A stretch of 64,000 bases of DNA from Bifidobacterium erythrocebi (GTDB lineage Bacteria; Actinomycetota; Actinomycetes; Actinomycetales; Bifidobacteriaceae), in contig NZ_JAAIIF010000005.1 in assembly GCF_012932675.1 (NCBI RefSeq), forward strand, positions 62,001 to 126,000, given 5' to 3'. The notes beneath the pieces are model-generated. The model saw nothing but the letters and a program-made list of their open reading frames with translations, was not told the origin of the DNA and did no database searches. The first letter of the stretch is position 1. Each line of letters opens with the position of its first letter. Below, piece by piece: positions 54,184 to 64,000 of this stretch. A program made the translations under genes and the position numbers.

Positions 54184-55002
54184 ATGAGCAATACCACAGC
54201 AGTTCCCCATGTTTCCGCGGTTCCGGGCACCGCGCCGGACCCGCATATGGCCGTCTCCATGCGCGGTCTGGTCAAGCGGTTCGATACCAAGATCGCAGTG
54301 AACAATCTGAGTCTCGATATCCCCATTTCCTCTTTCTATGGCGTGGTCGGTCCGAACGGTGCCGGCAAGACCACGACGCTGCGCATGCTGACCGGTTTGC
54401 TGCAGCCGGATGCGGGAAGCGCCATGATTCTCGGCCATGATGTGTGGAGCGACGTGAATGCCGCCAAGCGCATGATCGGCGTGATGCCGGATTCCAGCCA
54501 GATCTTCGACCGGCTGACCGGCTTCCAGCTGCTGGTGTACTCGGGCATGCTGCGCGGCATGAAGCGCAGGGAATCCGCCGCACGTGCGCGCGATCTGCTC
54601 AAGGCGTTCGATCTGCAGGGTTCCTCGGACGTGATGGTCGCCGACTATTCCGCCGGTATGACGAAGAAAATCTGCCTGGCCACCGCCATGATCCACAGTC
54701 CGCGCGTCCTGGTGCTCGACGAGCCGTTCGAGGCGGTCGACCCGGTCTCCAGCGCCAACCTGAAGGACATTCTGCTGGAATACGCCGCCACCGGCGGTAC
54801 GGTCATCATCTCCTCGCATGTCATGGCCCTGGTGGAGCGTATGTGCACGCATGTGGCCGTGGTGAGCAACGGCGCCGTCTGCGCCTGTGGAACCGTGGAG
54901 GAGGTGGCCGCGGGTCAGGATCTGGAGGATCGGTTCCTGCAACTGGTCGGCGGACGCCATTCGGCCGCCCACCTTTCGTGGCTCGACGGCGGTGCCCGAT
55001 GA
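54184..55002 (+). CDS. ABC transporter ATP-binding protein
   Basis: This 272-residue ATPase has Walker A (G-P-N-G-A-G-K-T-T), Walker B (V-L-V-L-D-E-P) and an ABC signature altered to Y-S-A-G-M from the usual L-S-G-G-Q. The H-loop lies in I-S-S-H-V-M-A-L. It is of the type that drives multidrug, lantibiotic or small-molecule exporters. GGGGAG lies close to the ATG; an in-frame ATG is 9 bases upstream. It overlaps the permease gene by ATGA. Confidence 0.92.
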   Translation: MSNTTAVPHVSAVPGTAPDPHMAVSMRGLVKRFDTKIAVNNLSLDIPISSFYGVVGPNGAGKTTTLRMLTGLLQPDAGSAMILGHDVWSDVNAAKRMIGVMPDSSQIFDRLTGFQLLVYSGMLRGMKRRESAARARDLLKAFDLQGSSDVMVADYSAGMTKKICLATAMIHSPRVLVLDEPFEAVDPVSSANLKDILLEYAATGGTVIISSHVMALVERMCTHVAVVSNGAVCACGTVEEVAAGQDLEDRFLQLVGGRHSAAHLSWLDGGAR

Positions 55003-56606
55003 GCGATATCGTGTCGATCGTACGTCTGCGCTGGGCGATGCAGATCTCGGCCCTACGTAAAAACCCCAGGGCGCTGGTGTCGCTTGTTCTTGGTCTGCTG
55101 CTCGGTGTGGCCGTCATCGCCATCGCCGGGGTGCTGGGCTGGTATGCCGTCGGCGTCGCCGATTCCGAGGCGTTCCGTTCGGCGATGATAATGGCCGGCG
55201 CGTTCCTGATCTTGTTTGCGCTGCTGGTGCAGATCATGAGCCTTGGTCAGGGGACCACGCTGAGCCCGTCGAAATTCGCCCTGTACGGCATCTCGGACGG
55301 CAAGCTGACCGTCGGCCTGCTGGCGGCCAGGCTGAGCGGCGCACCCAGCATCGCCATCTTCGTCGCCTTGTCGCTGATGGCGTTGTCCTACCGTTCCGCC
55401 GGGCCCGCGGCGGCGGTTGTCGGCGTGGTCTGTGCGGCCCTGACGGTCATCACCATGTTCGCGATGACCAGCACCCTCACGGCGCTGCTGTCTTCGGTGA
55501 GCGTTTCGAAAAAGGGCAAGAACATCCTGTATGTGGTGATCTCCGTCATAGTGATAGCGTTCAGCCAGCTGGGCAGCTTCCTTGGCGACCAATTCACCTC
55601 CGTGATGCTGCAAAGCAAGGCGGCGCTCATGGTGTTCGCCATCCTGGCGTGGACGCCGTTCGCGGCGACGTTCCAGATTCCGTTCGATGTAATCGACGGC
55701 GCCTGGTTCGCCGTTGCGGGCAGGGGTGCCGTCCTGCTGGCGACATGGGTCGTCTGCTATCTGATCTGCACGTGGCATCTGCGTACGGAACGCCTGGCCT
55801 CCGGCACGAGCGGAGCGAAGACCAAGTCCGGCAAGCGCCGGATCGACATGTTCCGCCTCATGCCGGACGGTGTGTCCGGTGCCGTCAGCGCTCGCCTGGC
55901 CTTGTATCTGGGCAAGGATGCCCGCCAGGTCTTTCCGATGACGGTCCCCGTGCTGCTGGTGGTGCTTGCCGCATTCCGCGCTCCCGGTCTGGTATGGCAG
56001 GCGTTGGCCATCGGGCCGATGTTTGCGCTGGTCTATGAGGGCAACGGGCTCGCCAGCGACGGGCGCGGGCTCTATATGGCCGCGATGAGTGGCATTTCGG
56101 GGTGGAAGGAACGCATCGGACGCGCCCGCGTGTACGGCGTGATGATCACCGTATACATGCTGGTGCTTGCGCTGGTGTCGTTCGCGATCACGGGGTATTG
56201 GAAGACGTCGGAGCTCGTCATGCACGGTCTGGCGTTCACCGTGGCGAGCGTCGCGGTGGGGCTGTGCTGCGTGGGCGTCGCCGAGACCGTCTCCTGCATC
56301 ATGATGTATCCGATGCCTCCGATCGACCGTCCGTTCTCGACCCCGCAGGGTCGCGGTGCCCTGCAGATCGTGTCTCCCGCCATCCAGATCGTCGTCTCCG
56401 CGGTGTGCGCGCTGCCGACATTGCTCCTGGTGCTCCTGCTGCCGAATATCGGCACCCCCATGGCGCTGGGCGTCATAACGCTCGTCTCGCTTATCGACGG
56501 TCTGGTCGTGCTGGTCGTCGGTTCATGGCTAGGCGGTAAGCTGTTGGATGCTCGGATGCCGAAGATCCTCGCGACGCTCGACGACTTCGCCTCCCTGCAG
56601 CAGTAG
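54999..56606 (+). CDS. ABC transporter permease
   Basis: This 535-residue integral membrane protein has about twelve hydrophobic segments and no ATPase motifs. ATG at 54999 overlaps the stop codon of the ATP-binding gene (ATGA), so the two subunits are co-translated. The frame is open far upstream, but that part is antisense or out of frame with the ATPase gene and not real. Substrate unknown. dacB starts about 33 bp downstream. Confidence 0.88.
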   Translation: MSDIVSIVRLRWAMQISALRKNPRALVSLVLGLLLGVAVIAIAGVLGWYAVGVADSEAFRSAMIMAGAFLILFALLVQIMSLGQGTTLSPSKFALYGISDGKLTVGLLAARLSGAPSIAIFVALSLMALSYRSAGPAAAVVGVVCAALTVITMFAMTSTLTALLSSVSVSKKGKNILYVVISVIVIAFSQLGSFLGDQFTSVMLQSKAALMVFAILAWTPFAATFQIPFDVIDGAWFAVAGRGAVLLATWVVCYLICTWHLRTERLASGTSGAKTKSGKRRIDMFRLMPDGVSGAVSARLALYLGKDARQVFPMTVPVLLVVLAAFRAPGLVWQALAIGPMFALVYEGNGLASDGRGLYMAAMSGISGWKERIGRARVYGVMITVYMLVLALVSFAITGYWKTSELVMHGLAFTVASVAVGLCCVGVAETVSCIMMYPMPPIDRPFSTPQGRGALQIVSPAIQIVVSAVCALPTLLLVLLLPNIGTPMALGVITLVSLIDGLVVLVVGSWLGGKLLDARMPKILATLDDFASLQQ

Positions 56607-56638
56607 ACGAAGATTTCCTAAACCCAGAGGTGAGATGC

Positions 56639-58066
56639 GTGCGTAGAGCTGCTGTCCGTCCGAATCATCGGATCGCCGTGGTCGCGGTGAGCGTGGTGGT
56701 CACGCTGGCCGTCTGCATCGGCTATACCATCGCGGACATCTACGACGTGGCGCCCGGCCTGCTGACCGCCAAGTCGGCGCCCACACGCACCTACACCTCC
56801 GTCCCCGAACCGGTCGCCGCCGGTGCCGTGGCGGGCAAGGTCGACCGTTCCGTGCCCATCGACGCGAAGAAGGCCAAAGCGCTGGTGGACGAGCTGATCA
56901 AGTCGCAGGGCGTGGGGGACGGCACCTCCGTGGCGATCGCCTCGGCGGACGGCACGGTGGTGGCCGAACGCAATCTCGATACGGAACGCGAACCGGCCTC
57001 CACAGTCAAGACGCTCACCGCCTTCGCCGCCGCCAACACCTTGGAGATGAGCGGCACACTGGACACTGAGGTCTACCTGACCCATGCGGATTCCACGCCG
57101 ACCATCGTGTTGCAGGGGCATGGCGATATGCTGCTCGGGGCCGGGCAGAACGATCCGTCCCATATCAACGGCCGTGCCGGGCTGGCCACGCTCGCCCAGC
57201 GCACGGCCCAGGCGCTTGCCCAGCGCGGCATCGGCCAGGTGGCGCTCGCCGTGGACGATACGCTGTTCGGCGACGACAACATCTCCTCGGCGCTGGAGCA
57301 GAACAACGACGGCGACGCGATGTACACGCCGCTGTCGAGCATGGCCGTCGACGGCGGTCGCATGAGGTACGGCATGGCCGCCGACCCCGACGCGTTCACC
57401 GACTATCCGACGCTGTCGCGCACCACGGCGAGCGATGCCGCGGAAACCTTCAGGGAACTGCTCTCCGCGCAGGGCATCACCGTCACCGACTCGTCCGATA
57501 CCAGCGGCATCGACGCCTCGGCACGTATCGCCACGGTCAGCTCGGCGCCGTTGAACGAGATCATGGCGTTCATGCTGCGCCATTCCGACAACACGCTCGC
57601 CGAACTGTTCGCCCGTCTCACCGCATTGAAGCTCGGCACGGGCAACTCCATGAGCGCCGACATCCAGGCGGTCACGCAGGTGCTGCGCAAACAGGGCATT
57701 CCGACGCAGGGGCTTCGCCTGACCAGTTGTTCGGGGCTTGCGGCCGGCACTCGCCTGCGCATCCCCACACTGCTCGCCGTGCAGCGGTCCCTTGTCGCCC
57801 TGGATACGCCAGGTGCCGCCGAACTCGAAGGGCTTTCCGTGCCGGGGCTGACCGGCACCGCGAAGAACAGGGCCGCCAGCGACGGGGTCAAGGGGCTCGC
57901 CCGTGTCAAGACGGGAAGCCTCGGCGGTGTGAGGGCCATGGCTGGCAATGTGTCGCGCGAACACGGGGGAGTGCTGCTGTTCGCCGTAATCGTCAACGAC
58001 TCGTCCGACGAGCTGGCGGCCAACGACGCCATCGACGAGTTCATGGCGGGGCTGGCCAAGCTATAA
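56639..58066 (+). CDS. dacB: D-alanyl-D-alanine carboxypeptidase/endopeptidase (PBP4, S13 family)
   Basis: This 475-residue penicillin-binding protein has an N-terminal membrane anchor (about 15-35) and the three active-site motifs: S-x-x-K as Ser121-Thr-Val-Lys124, S-x-N in R-H-S-D-N-T, and K-T-G in A-R-V-K-T-G-S. It trims or cuts peptidoglycan cross-links outside the membrane. GTG at 56639 follows AGAGGTGAGA; an in-frame GTG 9 bases earlier lacks that spacing. hpt begins 78 bp later with no tilS gene between, unlike in many actinobacteria. Confidence 0.93.
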   Translation: MRRAAVRPNHRIAVVAVSVVVTLAVCIGYTIADIYDVAPGLLTAKSAPTRTYTSVPEPVAAGAVAGKVDRSVPIDAKKAKALVDELIKSQGVGDGTSVAIASADGTVVAERNLDTEREPASTVKTLTAFAAANTLEMSGTLDTEVYLTHADSTPTIVLQGHGDMLLGAGQNDPSHINGRAGLATLAQRTAQALAQRGIGQVALAVDDTLFGDDNISSALEQNNDGDAMYTPLSSMAVDGGRMRYGMAADPDAFTDYPTLSRTTASDAAETFRELLSAQGITVTDSSDTSGIDASARIATVSSAPLNEIMAFMLRHSDNTLAELFARLTALKLGTGNSMSADIQAVTQVLRKQGIPTQGLRLTSCSGLAAGTRLRIPTLLAVQRSLVALDTPGAAELEGLSVPGLTGTAKNRAASDGVKGLARVKTGSLGGVRAMAGNVSREHGGVLLFAVIVNDSSDELAANDAIDEFMAGLAKL

Positions 58067-58143
58067 AACAAGCCGTCGGATTCCCAGCTTTCCTTCAGGT
58101 AACGGCTAGAAACACGTCATTCGCCTGTGACAATATAGTGCCC

Positions 58144-58703
58144 ATGCGAATCGCTGATGTACAAGAAGATATCGACTACGAACTGATCAGTTCCGAGGAA
58201 ATCCACGCCATCATCGCCAAGGCCGCGGCTCAGGCGAGCAAGGATTATGCGGGCAAGGACCCGCTGCTCATCGCGGTGCTGAAGGGCGCGATCAACACCC
58301 TGGCGGCGTTTTCCCAGGCAATGTCCATTCCCTGCCAGCTCGACTTCATGAGCCTGTCGAGCTACGGTTCGGGAACCACGTCATCCGGCACCATCACCGT
58401 CCGTCAGGACCTGTCGACCGATGTTCGCGGTCGGCACATTCTCATCGTTGAGGATATCGTGGATTCGGGGCGTACGCTGGCATGGCTTGTCGAGGAGCTC
58501 AAGAGGCGCGGAGCCGCGTCCGTCGAGGTCTTCGCACTGCTCGAGAAGCCGTCCCGCCGCGAGGTCGAGGTCGACGTGAAGTACCCGGGCAAGGAGATTC
58601 CCGACGAATTCGTCGTCGGATTCGGTCTTGACTATGACGAGCGATACCGCAACCTCGACTCCATCGCGGTGCTGAAGCCCGAAGTGTATCAAGGAGAACA
58701 AGC

Positions 58704-58707
<4 letters not shown>
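58144..58707 (+). CDS. hpt: Hypoxanthine phosphoribosyltransferase
   Basis: This 187-residue purine salvage enzyme has the PRPP-binding motif I-V-E-D-I-V-D-S-G-R-T-L and the family's N-terminal L-L-I-A-V-L-K-G-A. It converts hypoxanthine (and often guanine) to the nucleotide. There is no ribosome site; TATAGT (58134-58139) ends 4 nt before the ATG, a clear candidate leaderless start. Its last bases overlap the ftsH start (ATGA). Confidence 0.95.
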
Positions 58708-60782
<2,075 letters not shown>

Positions 60783-60786
60783 CGGT

Positions 60787-61386
60787 ATGGCGGAACAGGC
60801 GCAAGGCACGGGCATTGCCCGCGGAACATACGATGAGGAGGGCGTGCGCCGGGCCGTACGCCTGTTCCTGCAATCCATCGGCGAGGACCCGGAACGCGAG
60901 GGACTGCTCGAAACCCCGGATCGCATCGCGCGTGCATGCAAGGAGATATTCTCCGGGCTTGACGCCTCGCCGGCCGATGTGCTGGAGAAGCATTTCGACG
61001 TGGACACCGACGAGCTGGTGCTGGTCAAGGACATCGAACTGTATTCGGTGTGCGAGCATCACCTGCTGCCCTTCCACGGCGTGGCGCATGTGGGGTACAT
61101 CCCCGCAAAGAACGGCGTGATGGGACTGAGCAAACTGGCCCGGCTGGTCGAGGTGTACGCCAGACGTCCGCAGGTGCAGGAACGGTTGACCCAGCAGATC
61201 GCCGACGCCCTGGTGGATTACGCGGGGGCGCGTGGCGTGATCGTGGTCACCGAATGCGAGCATCTGTGCATGTCGATGCGCGGCATCAAGAAATCCGAGG
61301 CGCGAACGGTGACGTCCGCGGTAAGAGGTCTGCTGCGCAACCCCGCCACGCGAGCCGAGGCGATGAGTCTCATCCTCAACCACTAA
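60787..61386 (+). CDS. folE: GTP cyclohydrolase I
   Basis: This 199-residue enzyme makes dihydroneopterin triphosphate, the first step of folate synthesis. Zinc ligands appear in [11 protein letters not shown] and the later cysteine in [11 protein letters not shown]. It has the T-P-x-R-I-A signature (E-T-P-D-R-I-A-R-A). Coupling to ftsH (4-bp gap) is tight. A terminator-like hairpin stands between it and folP. Confidence 0.97.
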   Translation: MAEQAQGTGIARGTYDEEGVRRAVRLFLQSIGEDPEREGLLETPDRIARACKEIFSGLDASPADVLEKHFDVDTDELVLVKDIELYSVCEHHLLPFHGVAHVGYIPAKNGVMGLSKLARLVEVYARRPQVQERLTQQIADALVDYAGARGVIVVTECEHLCMSMRGIKKSEARTVTSAVRGLLRNPATRAEAMSLILNH

Positions 61387-61393
61387 CGTCCAA

Positions 61394-61434
61394 GGCCCCG
61401 TTGCCGGCGCAGCAGAGACTGCCGGCACGGGGCC
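61394..61434 (+). terminator. Hairpin between folE and folP
   Basis: GGCCCCG...GCCGGC pairs with GCCGGC...CGGGGCC around a 12-nt loop. It lies inside an otherwise co-directional folate cluster, so it would attenuate rather than separate the genes. Confidence 0.6.
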
Positions 61435-61497
61435 GCCTTATTAGAGGACTGGAAGCGTGATAGCCGATATCCGTTCAAAGGATTCAGAAAGGAAGCA

Positions 61498-62370
61498 ATG
61501 ACCGATCTGCAATCGATCCGCAATGCCGGGCGCACGCTGGTCATGGGCGTGCTGAACATCACCGAGGACTCGTTCTCCGACGGCGGCCTGTGGCTGGAAC
61601 CGGGCAAGGCGGCGGAACACGGCCGCGCCATGCTGGCCGCCGGCGCGGACATCATCGATATCGGCGCGGAATCCACCAGGCCCGGCGCCAAGCGCGTGTC
61701 CGAAGAGGACGAGCTGACTCGCGTCCGCGGCGCGGTCGGGGCGTTGATCGAGCAGGGGGCGGTGCTGTCCATCGACACCACGCGGTCGAGCGTGGCCGCC
61801 GGCGCGCTGGAACTCGGCGCGCAGATCATCAACGACGTATCCGGCGGCACGCTGGACAAGGACCTGCCGCGGGTCGTCGCCGACCACGATTGCCTGTACA
61901 TCGTGCAGCATTGGCGCGGCTGGCTGGCCGGTTCGCACGGTTCCACGCCGGACGCCGACACCTCGCATTACGAGCATGGCGTGCTCGCCGACGTGAAGGA
62001 CGAGCTTATGCGGCAGGTGGACGCGGTGATCGCGGCGGGCGTCGACCCGGAACGCATCATCATCGACCCGGGACTGGGCTTCTCCAAGCCTGGTGTGGAG
62101 CACAACCTGCCGCTGCTGGCGGGACTGGAGACCTTCACCGGCACCGGCTATCCCGTGCTCATCGGGCAGTCGCGCAAACGCTTCGTCTCGTCCATGCTGG
62201 CCGATGCCGGCTTCGAACACGTCGATATGGACGATCGGGACAACGCCACCGCCGCGATCTCCGCGCTGTGCGCCGAACACGGAGCGTGGGCCGTGCGCGT
62301 GCACGATGTGGCACGATCACGGGCCGCCGTCGCCGTAGGAAACGCCTGGCGCGCCTACTCGAATCGGTGA
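61498..62370 (+). CDS. folP: Dihydropteroate synthase
   Basis: This 290-residue enzyme joins the pterin and p-aminobenzoate, the target of sulfonamides. Motifs: G-V-L-N-I-T-E-D-S-F-S-D-G-G, D-I-G-A-E-S-T-R-P-G-A, I-N-D-V-S-G-G, D-P-G-L-G-F-S-K and G-Q-S-R-K-R-F. GAAAGGAAG precedes the ATG. It is followed 82 bp later by the folB-folK fusion. Confidence 0.97.
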   Translation: MTDLQSIRNAGRTLVMGVLNITEDSFSDGGLWLEPGKAAEHGRAMLAAGADIIDIGAESTRPGAKRVSEEDELTRVRGAVGALIEQGAVLSIDTTRSSVAAGALELGAQIINDVSGGTLDKDLPRVVADHDCLYIVQHWRGWLAGSHGSTPDADTSHYEHGVLADVKDELMRQVDAVIAAGVDPERIIIDPGLGFSKPGVEHNLPLLAGLETFTGTGYPVLIGQSRKRFVSSMLADAGFEHVDMDDRDNATAAISALCAEHGAWAVRVHDVARSRAAVAVGNAWRAYSNR

Positions 62371-62452
62371 ACACGATTCACCGCGAACACGGTTTCATAT
62401 GGATTCGGCGCAGCCGGTACGGCATGCGCCTAGCGAATGGGGAAGGACATCT

Positions 62453-64000
62453 ATGGATCGCATCGTTCTTACCGGTGTACGCGCCAACGGAACGCACGGC
62501 GTGCTTGACTTCGAGCATGAGCGTGCGCAGCCGTTCGTCGTGGACGCCACGCTGTATCTCGACCTTGAGGCGGCCGGGGCAAGCGACGACCTGAACGACA
62601 CCGTCGACTACGGTCGTGCAGCCAAGGAGATCGTCGCCGTCATCGAAGGCGAGCACGCCGACCTGATCGAGCATCTCGCGCAGCGCATCGCGGACAGGCT
62701 GCTGGGCATACCGCCCATCCGCCAGGTGGACGTGACCGTGCACAAGCCGCACGCGCCCATCACCGTGCCATTCGATGACGTGGCAGTCAGCATCAGCCGG
62801 TCATGCAAGGCGCAGCACGAGGCGGACGACGCCTCGAATGCGGAAGGTGACGTTCGACGTGGTGGAACCCATCATGCCGTCATCGCACTCGGCGGCAACC
62901 AGGGCGATGTGGCGGGCACGCTGCGCGACGCCGTCCGCCGCATCGACGCGCTTTCCGGCACGCAGGTCACCGGGGTGTCGCCGCTGTACCGTACCGCCGC
63001 GTGGGGCATGGCTGACGGCACGCCTGACTTCCTGAACGCCGTGGTGGAGGTGACGACCGCTCTGGGAGCGCATGATCTTCTCGAAGGTCTGCAGCGCATC
63101 GAACACGATCATGGCCGCACACGCGAAACGCATTGGTCCGACCGCACACTCGACTTGGACATCATCGACTACGACGGCGTCGAATCGGACGATACGGCGC
63201 TTACCCTGCCCCATCCGCGCGCATGGCAGCGGGCCTTCGTGCTGGTGCCATGGGCCGCGCTCGACCCGGATGCCGATCTGCCGGGCGTGCATGGCGGCCC
63301 GGTGATCGAACTCGCCGAAGGGCTGATGGACGAATCCGACGAACCGCCTGTCGAACTGATGGCCTCCGACTGGCTGACCGGCACGAACGGCTCGCATGGC
63401 TCGCACGGCAGGCACGGAACCGATGACGGCAAGCCCGAACGCCGGCAGTCCGGTCAAGCGGAACGCCGCCCACGGCATGCCGCGGATCACAGGCGGCCCA
63501 GCGCACCAGCAATGCAAGATGAGTCCCGCCGCAGCGCCTCCCATAGCGCATCCCGTGCCGGCATGGACGGCGCGGACGGCATGGACGGTATGCAGACCAG
63601 ACCCGCCGTCATCTCGCTCGAATCCTCCAGCACCAATGCGGAGAACCTGTTCCGCGAGGCCATCGTCGCCATCGACGGCATTCCCGGCAACCAGGTCGAA
63701 GGCATTTCGCCGCTCTACCATGTCAGCAATCTCGACGGTCCGGACTCCATGAGCGCCGTCATCCAGATTCTCACCAAGCTTGGGCCGAGCGAACTCATTG
63801 AGGCGCTGGGCACCATCGACGCCATGCACGACAAGGCGGTGGACCTCGATCTGGTCGACATGCACGGCGTCACCTCCGATGAGCCGGATTGCCGGGTGCC
63901 CTGGCCTTCGGCCGGCAAACGTGCCGCCGTACTTGCCCCATGGATGGACATGGATCCCAACGCCACGCTGGGCGGTGACCCGGTATCGTTCCTGCTGGCC
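62453..64000 (+). CDS. folK: Bifunctional dihydroneopterin aldolase / HPPK with a second degenerate HPPK domain (partial)
   Basis: The frame stays open from an ATG preceded by GGGGAAGG to the window edge, 516 codons. Residues about 1-118 are FolB. Residues about 143-290 are a complete HPPK (FolK) domain (V-I-A-L-G-G-N-Q-G-D and H-W-S-D-R-T-L-D-L-D-I). After a Gly/His/Ser-rich linker, a second copy starts near 386: V-I-S-L-E-S-S, P-L-Y-H-V-S (against P-L-Y-R-T-A), V-D-L-D-L-V-D-M-H-G-V and V-P-W-P-S-A-G-K-R-A-A. The second copy lacks the G-G-N loop and the H-W-S-D-R-T segment, so it is probably not catalytic. The fused enzyme carries out two consecutive folate steps. Confidence 0.93.
   Translation, partial: MDRIVLTGVRANGTHGVLDFEHERAQPFVVDATLYLDLEAAGASDDLNDTVDYGRAAKEIVAVIEGEHADLIEHLAQRIADRLLGIPPIRQVDVTVHKPHAPITVPFDDVAVSISRSCKAQHEADDASNAEGDVRRGGTHHAVIALGGNQGDVAGTLRDAVRRIDALSGTQVTGVSPLYRTAAWGMADGTPDFLNAVVEVTTALGAHDLLEGLQRIEHDHGRTRETHWSDRTLDLDIIDYDGVESDDTALTLPHPRAWQRAFVLVPWAALDPDADLPGVHGGPVIELAEGLMDESDEPPVELMASDWLTGTNGSHGSHGRHGTDDGKPERRQSGQAERRPRHAADHRRPSAPAMQDESRRSASHSASRAGMDGADGMDGMQTRPAVISLESSSTNAENLFREAIVAIDGIPGNQVEGISPLYHVSNLDGPDSMSAVIQILTKLGPSELIEALGTIDAMHDKAVDLDLVDMHGVTSDEPDCRVPWPSAGKRAAVLAPWMDMDPNATLGGDPVSFLLA

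Noticed and set aside
54444-54998. Upstream extension of the ABC permease frame to 720 codons
   Set aside because: This part lies out of frame within the ATP-binding gene, and the ATGA overlap gives a natural start for the permease.

Overview
The window is high-G+C actinobacterial DNA and almost certainly comes from a Bifidobacterium chromosome; I do not assign a species. The case rests on the gene set: a C69-family PepD dipeptidase, a PepC aminopeptidase, sortase-dependent pili, an IclR regulator divergent from leuCD, and an hpt-ftsH-folE-folP-folB/K cluster. Further support comes from AAGGAG-type ribosome sites, GTG starts and several starts that look leaderless. Most of the window is core chromosome. 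The accessory parts are about 7.97-9.71 kb (one gene between long direct repeats) and about 9.7-17.9 kb (a pilus operon ending at a large palindrome).

Layout. 0-4 kb: the 3' end of holB, a LacI regulator, and ptsH and ptsI transcribed divergently around an operator-like inverted repeat. 4-7.9 kb: a PEBP-family protein, pepD and fhs. 8-9.7 kb: an AlbA_2/RecG-like ATP-binding regulator framed by two 99-bp direct repeats. 9.7-17.9 kb: about 0.9 kb without a supported gene, then tip pilin, shaft pilin and class C sortase. 18-27.6 kb: MIF-like tautomerase, GtrA, MFS transporter, phosphoglycerate-mutase-like protein, an unknown protein, a DUF805 protein, gltX, tRNA-Glu, tRNA-Gln and a metallophosphoesterase. 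27.6-34.4 kb: IclR regulator, leuCD, rpsO and pnp. 34.8-41.2 kb: lemA with a DUF2207 protein, an aldo/keto reductase, and a LysE exporter divergent from a MocR regulator. 41.2-50.2 kb: U32 protein, YfiH/PgeF, ispD, a Pcp-like protein, a DivIVA-like coiled coil, pepC and DAHP synthase. 50.3-56.6 kb: two GT2 glycosyltransferases, an AI-2E-type membrane protein and an ABC exporter. 56.6-64 kb: dacB, hpt, ftsH, folE, folP and a folB-folK fusion cut by the window end.

How genes work together. HPr and enzyme I are the general PTS phosphorelay. The pilin genes and the sortase make one self-contained surface fibre. folE, folP and folB/K supply tetrahydrofolate, which the fhs product charges with formate. 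leuCD carries out the isomerase step of leucine synthesis and is probably controlled by the divergent IclR protein. PepD, PepC and possibly the Pcp-like protein are cytoplasmic peptidases.

Most unusual observations. First, behind at least five genes (PEBP, MIF, leuD, pnp, pepC) the last bases of the coding sequence recur 110-195 bp downstream. In four of them an inverted copy lies in between, and three share a conserved core containing CGTAATTGC. The layout could allow mutually exclusive RNA pairings at gene ends. Second, the AlbA_2 gene sits between 99-bp direct repeats that end in TTATTTGACGG iterations, one of which provides its apparent -35 box. Third, the FolB-FolK protein carries a second, degenerate HPPK domain. 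Fourth, a 50-bp perfect palindrome follows the sortase gene.
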